Shown: positions 1 to 7,851, numbered from the stretch's first letter. The stretch: DNA of 12,214 bases from Clostridium sp. (GCA_023666975.1 JAMPAW010000105.1:1-12214), one strand, 5' to 3'. Numbers and translations: made by a program. The notes: a model not told the origin generated them from the letters alone.

Positions 1-1
1 A

Positions 2-57
2 CAGAAATTTATTTATTGAAACTTTGATAGCGATAAAAAATATTAAGCGATTGCCCT
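2..57 (+). repeat. Left copy of inverted repeat module upstream of rpsT
   Basis: This module is repeated in opposite orientation at 11981-12033. It has a perfect 28-bp core (30-57, beginning GCGATAAAAAATATT and ending TTGCCCT) and a 12-bp outer match (2-13, CAGAAATTTATT). Between them is a poorly conserved spacer of 16 nt here and 13 nt in the other copy. The core holds two GCGAT words 17 nt apart. It ends 19 bp before the TTGACA box of the rpsT promoter, followed by a 14-bp AT palindrome (59-72). The match is seen directly. Whether it is a regulator site, an insertion-sequence end or a dispersed intergenic repeat is not decided. Confidence 0.85.
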
Positions 58-76
58 GTTTTTATATAAAAAAATA

Positions 77-105
77 TTGACAAAAAGAGAAGCATTGAGT
101 ATTAT
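77..105 (+). promoter_or_regulatory. rpsT promoter (sigma-A type)
   Basis: The -35 box is TTGACA (77-82, 6/6 match), the spacer is 17 bp, and the -10 box is TATTAT (100-105, 5/6 match). Transcription would start near 112, giving a leader of about 184 nt before the TTG start of rpsT. The region upstream is very AT-rich (58-76), which could act as an UP element, as expected for a ribosomal protein gene. Confidence 0.8.
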
Positions 106-148
106 ATACAAGTATGTTTACGTTATATTGTCCGTGTCCGGTTTTAAT

Positions 149-246
149 GTATACTAGTTAACCCTAGTATTTGCCGAAGGCAAATGCTTAGTTTAACTGC
201 ATATACCGCGGTGAAATGTTGAATTCGGTAATCAATTTCGTTCGCG
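149..246 (+). promoter_or_regulatory. Structured 5' leader of rpsT, two tandem hairpins
   Basis: Hairpin 1 (149-206) is long and imperfect. GTATA 149-153 pairs with TATAC 202-206, AGTTAA 156-161 with TTAACT 193-198, CTAGT 164-168 with GCTTAG 186-191 (one bulge and one wobble), and ATTTGCC 169-175 with GGCAAAT 179-185 around a GAA loop. Hairpin 2 (207-246) pairs CGCG 207-210 with CGCG 243-246, GAAA 213-216 with TTTC 236-239, and TTGA 219-222 with TCAA 232-235. No U-run follows either stem, so they are not terminators. Their place just before the ribosome site suggests translational control, perhaps feedback by S20. S20 feedback on a UUG-start mRNA is known in E. coli; its use here is inference. 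Confidence 0.6.
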
Positions 247-295
247 AGTATAAAACCATCAAATACAATATATTATAGTAATGGAGGTGTCTGGT

Positions 296-559
296 TTGGC
301 AAATATCAAATCTGCAAAGAAAAGAATCAAAGTGATTGACAAGAAAACGTTAAGAAACAAAATGACGAAGTCCAAAATCAAAACGATTCTCAAGAAGTTT
401 GATGCTGCTGTAGCTTCCGGCGACAAATCTGCTGCCGAAGAACAGTTGAAAGTTTGTACATCTGAACTTAGCAAGGCTGCTGCTAAGGGAATTTTGCACA
501 AGAATACAGCTTCAAGAAAGATTTCACGTTTAGCTGCCGTTGTCAATAAAATGGCGTAA
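296..559 (+). CDS. rpsT: 30S ribosomal protein S20
   Basis: S20 is a small basic protein that binds 16S rRNA early in assembly of the 30S subunit. The 87-residue product begins (M)ANIKSAKKR and carries the typical C-terminal stretch KGILHKNTASRKISRLA. Both the length and the Lys/Ala-rich composition fit the family. I chose TTG at 296 as the start. It lies 6 nt after GGAGGTG (283-289), and the mature S20 N-terminus ANIKSA follows directly. The ATG at 281 is in frame but overlaps the ribosome site itself, so it would have no ribosome site of its own. The gene is monocistronic, with its own promoter, a long folded leader and a strong terminator. It converges with holA, as part of the conserved Firmicutes comEC-holA-rpsT neighbourhood. 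Confidence 0.97.
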   Translation: MANIKSAKKRIKVIDKKTLRNKMTKSKIKTILKKFDAAVASGDKSAAEEQLKVCTSELSKAAAKGILHKNTASRKISRLAAVVNKMA

Positions 560-590
560 CGTTACTTAAGCGTATAATTCATGTTTACCA

Positions 591-620
591 AAACGGTATG
601 GCTTTTGCCATACCGTTTTT
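591..620 (+). terminator. Intrinsic terminator between rpsT and holA
   Basis: A perfect 12-bp stem (591-602 with 607-618) closes a TTTT loop, and the plus strand ends in a T-run. It is 31 nt after the rpsT stop codon. On the minus strand the same hairpin follows the holA stop (619-621) directly, with only a short TTTT run, so it probably works in both directions but better for rpsT. Confidence 0.9.
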
Positions 621-1629
621 ATCGTGAAAATTCAACAATCAAAAGCTCCACTCCCACATTCCCCTGTATCCTGCCGGTTTTAATCGAATGGTCAATCTCC
701 TGACAGCGTTCTACCATATTCCGGAGTTCCTTATGGGAATACCGGTCTGCCTGGGAAGCGTACTTGGAAACAAAATATGGCGGAATACCGCTGGCTGCCG
801 CCAGAGAACGGTTGTCTTTCCCTTCTGCCGTCATCGCCGATATCTGCATCAGAATCCGCAGATGTCTGGTCAGCATTGCCAGAATACGCAGAGCCGGTTC
901 CCGAAGTGCCAGCAGGTCATGATACAGCAGCAGTGCCTTTTGCTGGTTATGGTTTCCCACCTCGTCCAGCATCTTAAACAGCGTATCCTGCGCCTGGCTG
1001 ACACATATTTCACGGATATCCTCCATGTTAATCGTGTCGCTGTCCTGCTTATAGCTGAAAAGTTTTTCCAGCTCGTTCTTTAACAGCAGCATATCCGAAC
1101 CCATATGTCCCAGAAAATATGCCACAGCCTCCTCGTCAATCTGCTTTCCCTCTTCCCTGCACAGACTCCTCACCCACCGGCCCAGCATTTTTTCGTCCGG
1201 CGTACTCAAATCCGCAGTATAACCTTTTTCGCCAATCCATTTATACAGGCGGTTACGCCCGTCCAAATCTTTCTCGACAAAAATAATATAGGTAGAATCC
1301 GGAAGCTTCTCCAGCCTGTCCGTAAGATTGTCCTGCGCCTTCTTGAACAAACCGGAGTTTTCCCATACAATCACCCGGTTTTCTGCAAAAAAGGGAAGCG
1401 TTTCCCCCAAATCGAGTACCTCCTGCAAGTCGATATGGTTTCCCTCAAAATAATTGTAATTCATATTATCCTCCAGGTCCGCCAATGCTTTTACCAGCTT
1501 ATCGCGGTACTGAAGCTTCAGATAATCTTCACTTCCCGAAAGAAGATAAAACTGTTTCATCTCATTGCTTTCAATCTGCCGGCTGATTTCTTTCATGCTG
1601 ACATCTGTCGTGACTTTCTTCTTTGCCAT
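619..1629 (-). CDS. holA: DNA polymerase III subunit delta
   Basis: HolA (YqeN in Bacillus) is the clamp-loader subunit that opens the beta sliding clamp. It works with the gamma/tau and delta-prime subunits at the replication fork. The 336-residue product shows the family pattern: an N-terminal AAA+-like domain without a P-loop (FYLLSGSEDYL about 27-37, LPFFAENRVIVWE about 79-90), a lid region around MLLLKNELEKL (180-190), and a helical C-terminal collar domain. Length is close to the usual ~340. I chose ATG 1629, preceded by GGGAGAG. In-frame GTG 1665 and ATG 1662 overlap the comEC stop but lack a visible ribosome site. If one of them is used, the protein gains 11-12 residues. Either way the gene is coupled to comEC. 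Confidence 0.93.
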   Translation of the reverse strand: MAKKKVTTDVSMKEISRQIESNEMKQFYLLSGSEDYLKLQYRDKLVKALADLEDNMNYNYFEGNHIDLQEVLDLGETLPFFAENRVIVWENSGLFKKAQDNLTDRLEKLPDSTYIIFVEKDLDGRNRLYKWIGEKGYTADLSTPDEKMLGRWVRSLCREEGKQIDEEAVAYFLGHMGSDMLLLKNELEKLFSYKQDSDTINMEDIREICVSQAQDTLFKMLDEVGNHNQQKALLLYHDLLALREPALRILAMLTRHLRILMQISAMTAEGKDNRSLAAASGIPPYFVSKYASQADRYSHKELRNMVERCQEIDHSIKTGRIQGNVGVELLIVEFSR

Positions 1630-1661
1630 CTCTCTCTCCCAAATCGAATTGTTCGTGTCCA

Positions 1662-3944
1662 TCACCGGTCAAAAAACGGTTTCGCACGATATTTCGTTCC
1701 ATCTGTTTCTATGGTAATCGCTCCGCAGTCTTTTGTCAAACAAATCCTTTGGCAGCTTCGCAAAAGCCGCTCCACCACCTCCGGTGACGGATGCCCGTAA
1801 CGATTGTTTTCCCCTGCCGATATGCAGGCCGTTTCCGGCCTTACCGCCTGTAGAAATTCTTCACCCGACGACGTTGCCGAACCGTGATGTGCCACCTTCA
1901 ATACCTCAATGCAGCCCTGTACTTCATTCCGGTATTTCTCCAAAATGCTGCGTTCGGCAATGCTGTCCATATCCCCGGTAAAAAGCATATCAAAATCGCC
2001 GTAGGTCAGCTTAATGACCAGGCTGCCGGTATTTTTGTCCTCATATGACGCTTCCTGCGGGTGCAGGCATTGAAAACAGACCCGGTCGATTTGAAGGCGG
2101 TCCCCCTGTTTCATATAATAAATGTGACAGCCTTTTATCTGCGCTTTCCTCTCCAATTCCCGGTACGCAGAATCCGGATTGGAAATTGCCGGCAGCACTA
2201 TATTTTTCACCTCCACTGTGCTGTCCTCCAAAAGCTCCGCAATGCCGCTGTAATGGTCCATATCACTATGGGAAATAAACACATAATCCAGTGTGCCCGC
2301 ACCGTAATATTTCACTCCGCTCTTTAACACATATTTTCCCACCTTCTGCCGGGAACTGCTTCCCCCGTCCATTAAAATATGGTGTTTTCCCGGAGTGCGG
2401 ATATATATGCCGTCGCCCTGCCCGACATCAAAAACACATATACTGAGATTGCCCGGCAGCAAAAAAAGCAGGAACAGCACGGCATACAGGCTGCCGGCAG
2501 CCACGATTATCCGGCTCTTACCGAAATCCTTCCGATATGCCGCTGCCAGAAAAAGAATCAAGACACCATAGTAACCGATTATCCACCCCGTACCCGGACG
2601 GCCGGTACACAGCGTATGGCAGGGAAGTCTTTCACTCCCCCTGCAGATTCCCTCATACAACAGCAAAATCCATTTTGCCGGAATGGCGGGCAATAAAGCT
2701 GCCGCCGGCCAGACAAGCCCCACAATTCCGCAGATGATGAGCAGTGCCAAAAGTACGCTCATCACCGGTACCACGACAATATTGAGCCACACGCCGTAAA
2801 GCGGAATCTCATAGAAGAAATACAGCATTACCGGTGTCAGCACAAGCTGGACACTGGCACTGACGAGCAGCCCCTCCAGATATTTCGGACAATCCGGCCA
2901 CAGTTTTTTCCAGACCGGATTTACCGCCACGATTGCCAATACTGCACCAAAGGAGAGCAGAAATCCTGCCTGGGCCAGCTGATACGGATTATGGAGCAGC
3001 ATGACAAATAACGCCAGTGCCATGGACGTCATTCCGTCATACCTCCGACCGCTGATATCGGCTCCAATGGAGACGGACAGCATAATCACAGCCCGCAGGG
3101 TTGCACCGGATAAGCCGGTCATCATACCATACAGAACAATAAACGCCATGCCCGCCACGCCCGGAAGCCCATAACCGCCCAACAGCTTTCGGAGTAAATG
3201 ATAGAGCGTTCCCCCTATCATCGCGATATGCAGACCGGATATCGCAATCAGGTGTGCAATCCCATTGCGCTGATACAATTCCTTGATATCCCGGTCAAGG
3301 TCTGCCTTATCCCCCAGAACCATTGCACATGCCAGTCCCGACTGCGGCTCCTCAAACACGCCCTGATACACCTGATACAGACGCCCTTTCACGCAATCAA
3401 GATATTGAGGCAGGCGGAAAGGCGAAGACTGCCGGCGGTCAATCTCCACGTCGTTTAGCCGTAAAAAAATACCCTCCCCGTACTGGTAGCTTTTCTCGTC
3501 ATATGCTCCGGGATTGGAAGCCACGGAAAAGGGATCTGCGCTCCCCTGCCCCCAAACCCTGTCACCCGGTTCAAGTGTCTCGTCCGTCTCGATTTCTATT
3601 TTGTTGCGATACTTCTTCCGCACTTTCCCTGCGGCCTGTACCTCCCTGATACGCACCCTGTACCGATAACCGTAATCCGTTTCCTCCACTCCGGTTACCG
3701 TGCCGCAAAAAGACACCTCCGTCCCTTCCGGCAAGTTGAAATACCCGATTTTTTGCTGCAAATTCTGCATACAAAAAGCACCCAGCGCCAAAAACAGCAT
3801 CCCTGCCGCCCAAAGCCTGCGTTTTCCATATAAAACAACAAATCCTATTCCTGCGAGTAAACCTATCGCCGCTGTCGGCAGCACTCTGTTTAACAATTCC
3901 CCAAGTACGAACATGCTAACCCAATATAGCATAGGTCTCTTCAA
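1662..3944 (-). CDS. comEC: ComEC/Rec2 competence DNA channel protein
   Basis: ComEC is the inner-membrane channel through which single-stranded DNA enters during natural transformation. The 760-residue product has the full family architecture. It has N-terminal membrane helices and a DUF4131 OB-like domain (about 25-175, with GTVTGVEETDYGYRYRVRI), a polytopic Competence domain (about 200-480, with ISGLHI at 235-240 and GLSGATLRA), and a C-terminal metallo-beta-lactamase domain (about 500-755). The last carries DVGQGD 506-511, HSDMDH 559-564, FTGDMD 655-660, AHHGS 685-689 and YGHPSPEVV 716-724. These are the metal-binding motifs of an intact, putatively nucleolytic domain. I prefer the TTG start at 3944, directly after the stop of the previous gene, because the N-terminus (M)KRPMLYW fits the family. 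ATG 3932, with GAAGAG before it, is the alternative. No frameshift is seen. Confidence 0.95.
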   Translation of the reverse strand: MKRPMLYWVSMFVLGELLNRVLPTAAIGLLAGIGFVVLYGKRRLWAAGMLFLALGAFCMQNLQQKIGYFNLPEGTEVSFCGTVTGVEETDYGYRYRVRIREVQAAGKVRKKYRNKIEIETDETLEPGDRVWGQGSADPFSVASNPGAYDEKSYQYGEGIFLRLNDVEIDRRQSSPFRLPQYLDCVKGRLYQVYQGVFEEPQSGLACAMVLGDKADLDRDIKELYQRNGIAHLIAISGLHIAMIGGTLYHLLRKLLGGYGLPGVAGMAFIVLYGMMTGLSGATLRAVIMLSVSIGADISGRRYDGMTSMALALFVMLLHNPYQLAQAGFLLSFGAVLAIVAVNPVWKKLWPDCPKYLEGLLVSASVQLVLTPVMLYFFYEIPLYGVWLNIVVVPVMSVLLALLIICGIVGLVWPAAALLPAIPAKWILLLYEGICRGSERLPCHTLCTGRPGTGWIIGYYGVLILFLAAAYRKDFGKSRIIVAAGSLYAVLFLLFLLPGNLSICVFDVGQGDGIYIRTPGKHHILMDGGSSSRQKVGKYVLKSGVKYYGAGTLDYVFISHSDMDHYSGIAELLEDSTVEVKNIVLPAISNPDSAYRELERKAQIKGCHIYYMKQGDRLQIDRVCFQCLHPQEASYEDKNTGSLVIKLTYGDFDMLFTGDMDSIAERSILEKYRNEVQGCIEVLKVAHHGSATSSGEEFLQAVRPETACISAGENNRYGHPSPEVVERLLRSCQRICLTKDCGAITIETDGTKYRAKPFFDR

Positions 3945-4964
3945 TTATTCTTCGTGAACCTCCTCTTCCTCCGTGCTCTCCGGTTCCGCCGTCGGTATCT
4001 CCTGTTCAATTAAATCCAGATTCCGTTCAAAGATACCGTCAAAAGGCATAGACTCCCGGAAAAACTGCTGTTTTTCCCCGCTGTTTAAAAACTGTACCTT
4101 GGACACCGTCGGAAGACTGGCCAGAGAATTCACCACGGAATATACAATGATATCATTTTTCAACGGGTTATTGGTATCATAAAACTCCTCACTTAAATCC
4201 ACATAGCAAATGCCGTCTTTCACCGACAGGTTGCGTATCGTGACCGTCTCGGCAACCGTCGCCCGATATCCGTCACGTGACGGGCCCTCAATCAGGGATT
4301 CCACGACCAGCCTCGCCAGTGAAGTTGTATTGGAAATCTCAACGGTTTTACTGTATTCTTTCAACGCCTCGCCAGTCTCATTGGCAAAATAGAGAATAAT
4401 ATTACCCTTTTGCAGATATCCGCTGTCATCGTCAAAGGACATCATAAACGAATCCCTGTCAAAATTTTCGGAAACCGTGGCCATATCCGCATCTGCATTT
4501 GCAACGTCCGTCAGCATAATCGTGACGGAATCCACACCCTCAAGCTGCAACAGCGACTGTACCAGACAGCCCTTAAAAAACAAAAGCGAGTCCGCATTAA
4601 CCGAGTCATACAAGACGCTGAAGGAAATCTCGATATTGTCACGTCTTGCTCCCGGCGCACTACCCAAATAGGTAATTCCCTCCGGAATCGGTGTCTGGTA
4701 TTCTGCCGTGGCCTCCACGTCTGCCAAATACTGAATGATGCCTGTCACATTCTCCAGCAGATCATCACTCCGCTTCACGTTATACACTACCGGAACGACA
4801 TCTGTCTTGTCCGGATTCACACAGTACACATAGATATCATTCGGTCCCAGTGCCTGTACCTCTTCGGTCTGCTCTTCCTCCTTTGTGCAGGATAAAAGCA
4901 GCACTGCCATGAATCCCAGCCACAGCAAACAAATTCTTTTTCTCATGCCATTCTTTATCATCAT
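3945..4964 (-). CDS. GerMN-domain lipoprotein
   Basis: The 339-residue product starts with a lipoprotein signal (basic MRKR, hydrophobic core, lipobox LLSC with Cys26), so it should be anchored on the outer face of the membrane. Two GerMN-like domains follow, about 42-150 and 187-295. The second shows LARLVVESLIEGP, then IRNLSVKDGICYVDLSEEF and a conserved last strand VSKVQFLNSGE. The C-terminus is acidic (EPESTEEEEVHEE). GerMN domains occur in spore germination protein GerM and in actinobacterial LpqB. The gene begins 16 nt after the kinase stop and ends where comEC begins. By analogy with MtrAB-LpqB it could modulate the kinase from outside; this is inference. A germination or cell-wall role is the alternative. 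Ribosome site AGAGGA lies about 9 nt before ATG 4964. Confidence 0.85.
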   Translation of the reverse strand: MMIKNGMRKRICLLWLGFMAVLLLSCTKEEEQTEEVQALGPNDIYVYCVNPDKTDVVPVVYNVKRSDDLLENVTGIIQYLADVEATAEYQTPIPEGITYLGSAPGARRDNIEISFSVLYDSVNADSLLFFKGCLVQSLLQLEGVDSVTIMLTDVANADADMATVSENFDRDSFMMSFDDDSGYLQKGNIILYFANETGEALKEYSKTVEISNTTSLARLVVESLIEGPSRDGYRATVAETVTIRNLSVKDGICYVDLSEEFYDTNNPLKNDIIVYSVVNSLASLPTVSKVQFLNSGEKQQFFRESMPFDGIFERNLDLIEQEIPTAEPESTEEEEVHEE

Positions 4965-4980
4965 AACCGGTCATCCTCTA

Positions 4981-6420
4981 TCAGCTCACATATTTCAACG
5001 GAATCCTTACCGTAAACGTAGTCCCCTCGCCCGGCTCGGAATAAAGTTTAATCGCTCCCTTATGCATCAAAATTGCATTACGCGTAATCGCCAGCCCTAA
5101 TCCCGTTCCTCCGGTTTCTCTGCTTCTTGCCTTATCCACGCGGTAAAAACGCTCAAACACCTGCGTCTGGCATTCCTCCGGAATGCCTACCCCGTCGTCC
5201 TGCACCTTGACATAAAAAAACTTATGGTCGGCATTCAGCGAAACGTGTACATTGCCTCCGTCATTGTTATATTTCACTGCATTTTCAATCAGATTGGAAA
5301 ACGCCAGAGACAGTTTTACCTCGTCAACCTCACCGATCACCTCACGGAAACTCTCAAACACCAATTCAATATTTCTCTTTGCCGCCAGCGGCTTAATCCG
5401 CTTGAGCAAAAGCTCCAGCAGCGCATTGATATTGACCGGCTTCACATTCAGCTCCGCCGCCTTCTTATCCATTTTTACCAAAGTCAGAAGGTCATTGATA
5501 ATCTTACTTTCACGATCAATTTCCTCCACCATGTCTGCCATAAATTCCCGGTACATCTCATTGGGTACGTCCTCCTGCGCCAGCAGAGAGTCCGCCAATA
5601 CCTTCATCGAGGTTATCGGTGTTTTCAGTTCATGCGATACATTTGACACAAATTCCTGTCTTGACTCCTCCGACACCCGCATCCGGTCAACCAGCATATT
5701 AAAAGAATCCGTCAGCTTGGCAAGTTCGTTCTTGCTGCTCCCGATATTCAGGTTCTCAAGCTGTCCCTCATTCAAGCCCGCAATCTGGGCATCCAGCTTC
5801 TTAATATCCCGGACACTGATATTGCTGATCATATACGCCGCCACCAATGCCATCAGTGAAAACAGTACGACGAGCAAATCCGCCCGCTGGGCAATATAAG
5901 CATTGGTATCCGCAATATCCTTAAGCGATACCGTCGCAATCATTGCTCCGTTTACTACCTTGTCCGAATTGACAATCGGCATGACAATCTCCGCATAATC
6001 ATCTGCCATGCGGATATTTTTATCCTTCTCGCCGCGCATAATCCGCACGACTTCGTCATATACGATATAACTTCCCTGATCAATGGTATAGGTATCTTTG
6101 ACAATCCGATAATTGGAATCTACCACAAGAATACGACCCTCCCACACATTCGCCAGCTGGTCGATTTCCACATTCAGGTTATCCTGCATGGACTCAATGA
6201 TAAACTGGTTTACCAGAATCTGATTCCCCATAATCGTACACTGATTCTGCAGCAGCAAAAGCTTCTCCTCTACCGCTTTCTCGTTGTAGGAGCGTTGCAG
6301 CATCATATTGAAAATCAGCACAATAACCAGAAATAAAAGATAAAATGACAAAAAAACCAAAACCTTCAGACTGCGGAATGGATTCGTCTGTTTTTTATTT
6401 TCTGAAGTAATAGCCCACAC
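4981..6420 (-). CDS. Membrane sensor histidine kinase (two-component system)
   Basis: This kinase presumably phosphorylates the regulator encoded just upstream. Numbering from the GTG start at 6420, it has TM helix 1 (about 20-37), an extracytoplasmic sensor of about 145 residues with a Cache/PAS-like ILVVDSNYRIV, TM helix 2 (about 182-198), HAMP, HisKA with SHELKTP and the phospho-acceptor His263, and HATPase_c with an N box (NLIENAVKY, from 376), DDGVGIP (408-414) and GGTGLGLAI (437-445). All catalytic motifs are intact. Layout resembles WalK but lacks a cytoplasmic PAS domain. The start is uncertain: there is no ATG before TM1. GTG 6420 overlaps the regulator gene by 26 nt, whereas TTG 6465 would overlap it by 71 nt. 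The overlap implies translational coupling. The signal sensed is unknown. Confidence 0.92.
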   Translation of the reverse strand: MWAITSENKKQTNPFRSLKVLVFLSFYLLFLVIVLIFNMMLQRSYNEKAVEEKLLLLQNQCTIMGNQILVNQFIIESMQDNLNVEIDQLANVWEGRILVVDSNYRIVKDTYTIDQGSYIVYDEVVRIMRGEKDKNIRMADDYAEIVMPIVNSDKVVNGAMIATVSLKDIADTNAYIAQRADLLVVLFSLMALVAAYMISNISVRDIKKLDAQIAGLNEGQLENLNIGSSKNELAKLTDSFNMLVDRMRVSEESRQEFVSNVSHELKTPITSMKVLADSLLAQEDVPNEMYREFMADMVEEIDRESKIINDLLTLVKMDKKAAELNVKPVNINALLELLLKRIKPLAAKRNIELVFESFREVIGEVDEVKLSLAFSNLIENAVKYNNDGGNVHVSLNADHKFFYVKVQDDGVGIPEECQTQVFERFYRVDKARSRETGGTGLGLAITRNAILMHKGAIKLYSEPGEGTTFTVRIPLKYVS

Positions 6421-7081
6421 CCCACTTTGTCTGAATATATTTCGGGTCACCCGGATTGGACTCAATCTTTTCTCTCAATCTCCTGACATGCACATCCACA
6501 GTACGCCCGTCTCCAAGTGCATCACTGCCCCAAACCGCTTTTAGCAAATCATCTCTTGAGTATACTTTATTGGGATGAAAAAGCAGTAGTGTCAAAATGT
6601 TAAATTCCTTCGCGGTCAGGTTAATGTCTTTTCCTGCGATGGTCACACGGCGGCTTTCCACATCAATCGTAAGGTCATCTTCCACCAGAAGATTTGCTTT
6701 GGGCTCTGCCGTCTCCTTCTTCTGATTCCTTCTGATGATTGCCTTAATTCTCGCCTTGACCTCCAAAATATTAAACGGCTTAGTGATATAGTCGTCCGCA
6801 CCATATTCCAGTCCCAAAATCTTATCCATGTCATCGCCCTTGGCAGTCAGCATGATAATCGGTACATCGGAAAATTCGCGGATTGCCTGACACACTTCAA
6901 ATCCTGACAATCCCGGAAGCATGACATCCAGAAGAATAATATCAAAATCATTATTCCTTGCCAGCTCCAAAGCCTCCTCACCGTCATAGGCAGCAGTAAC
7001 CTGCATTTCATCCTGCTCCAGCGAAAACCGTATTCCTTTTACAATTAATTTTTCATCATCCACTACTAATACTTTTTTCAT
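6395..7081 (-). CDS. OmpR/PhoB-family response regulator
   Basis: This 228-residue protein has a receiver domain (1-120) with the acidic pair Asp8-Asp9, phospho-acceptor Asp52 (DIILLDVMLPGLSG), Thr79 and Lys101 (ITKPF). A winged-helix DNA-binding domain follows (about 130-228), with LTAKEFNILTLL and the recognition-helix region RTVDVHVRRLREKI, ending GVGYYF. All phosphorylation residues are present. The ribosome site AGAGGAG lies 7 nt before ATG 7081. The gene sits 49 nt after comEA and overlaps the kinase gene, so the three are probably co-transcribed. Such regulators bind direct hexamer repeats 10-11 nt apart. A set of this kind lies upstream of comEA (7852-7878) and is a candidate autoregulatory target. 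The resemblance to WalR/MtrA is general; orthology is not proven. Confidence 0.95.
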   Translation of the reverse strand: MKKVLVVDDEKLIVKGIRFSLEQDEMQVTAAYDGEEALELARNNDFDIILLDVMLPGLSGFEVCQAIREFSDVPIIMLTAKGDDMDKILGLEYGADDYITKPFNILEVKARIKAIIRRNQKKETAEPKANLLVEDDLTIDVESRRVTIAGKDINLTAKEFNILTLLLFHPNKVYSRDDLLKAVWGSDALGDGRTVDVHVRRLREKIESNPGDPKYIQTKWGVGYYFRK

Positions 7082-7130
7082 CCCGGCACTCCTCTATTCA
7101 CAAACAGTCAATACCCCGACTGTCATTATA

Positions 7131-7724
7131 CTATTTACATTTGATGTATTCTTTCATTTTATTAAATACGCCTTCCTTGATGCCCGGTATCTCCATTAAC
7201 TCTTCCACTGCCTGAAACGAACCGTGCTCTTCCCTGTACCGGATAATCACATCTGCCTTTGATTCTCCGATTCCCGGCAGTGTCATCAGCTTTTCCCGGT
7301 CTGCGGTATTGATATCCACCAGTCCGTCGTCAGCAGTCTCCTGTATTTGCACTGCCTGTTCGTCCGTTCCCGGCACATATATCGTCTGACCGTCCACCAT
7401 TGGTTCCGCCTGATTTAACGCCTCCGGATTGCCGTCCTCCGAAACTCCGCCGGCCAACTCCAGCGCATCACAGACTCGCGCCTGCGCTTCTAACCGATAT
7501 ACTCCCGGACTTACCACATGCCCGCAGACATAAACATAAATCTCCGAAGAAGCTTCCTCCTCTGGCTGCTGTCCGTTAGAGGAATCCTCCTCCGGTACAG
7601 CCACAGCCGCGTCTTCTATCCGTTCGTCCCCACTTGGGACCGCCGTCACCCACTCATCTTCCTGTCCGCAGCCGGTCAGGAAAATCACTTCCAGCATCAA
7701 AAACAGCCATATGTATTTGTTCAT
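7131..7724 (-). CDS. comEA: ComEA-like DNA-binding lipoprotein
   Basis: ComEA binds double-stranded DNA outside the membrane and hands it to ComEC. The 197-residue product has a lipoprotein signal (lipobox LTGC, Cys19), an acidic low-complexity linker (about 30-60), an SLBB domain (about 61-118, EIYVYVCGHVVSPGVY ... DGQTIYVPG), and a C-terminal double helix-hairpin-helix domain (about 135-197, VDINTADREKLMTLPGIGESKA and LMEIPGIKEG). SLBB plus HhH is the standard Gram-positive ComEA build. Lipid anchoring, rather than the N-terminal transmembrane helix of Bacillus ComEA, is notable. The start is firm: AAAAGGAG lies 8 nt before ATG 7724. It is the first gene of the run to holA. In Bacillus comEB and comEC follow; here a two-component system and a GerMN lipoprotein are inserted instead. 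Confidence 0.93.
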   Translation of the reverse strand: MNKYIWLFLMLEVIFLTGCGQEDEWVTAVPSGDERIEDAAVAVPEEDSSNGQQPEEEASSEIYVYVCGHVVSPGVYRLEAQARVCDALELAGGVSEDGNPEALNQAEPMVDGQTIYVPGTDEQAVQIQETADDGLVDINTADREKLMTLPGIGESKADVIIRYREEHGSFQAVEELMEIPGIKEGVFNKMKEYIKCK

Positions 7725-7814
7725 TTTTCACACTCCTTTTTGAATAAATTACCGAAACAGATATCCAAACGGAGTATACAAAGATAAAATGATATAAAAT
7801 TAAGATACAGAATC

Positions 7815-7843
7815 ATCATACCTAAAAAATGAACAATTTACAA
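7815..7843 (-). promoter_or_regulatory. Promoter of the comEA operon
   Basis: On the minus strand, TTGTAA (7838-7843, 4/6 match to the -35 consensus) is followed by a 17-bp spacer and TATGAT (7815-7820, 5/6 match to the -10 box). Transcription would start near 7808, about 84 nt before the comEA start. No clear terminator separates it from the ydcZ-like gene upstream, so read-through is also possible. Confidence 0.6.
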
Positions 7844-7851
7844 CCATTTTT

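Noticed and set aside
149..206. Leader hairpin of rpsT as an intrinsic terminator or attenuator
   Set aside because: No U-run follows the stem, and no competing antiterminator pairing was found.
281..295. ATG at 281 as start of rpsT
   Set aside because: It overlaps the GGAGGTG ribosome site, has no ribosome site of its own, and adds five residues not found in S20; TTG 296 gives the standard N-terminus.
1105..1800. 231-codon open frame on the plus strand
   Set aside because: It lies opposite holA and the end of comEC, and its product has no family features; both genes on the other strand are clear.
5252..5899. 215-codon open frame on the plus strand
   Set aside because: It is antisense to the histidine kinase; its Ser/Leu-rich product reflects the reverse reading of a real gene.
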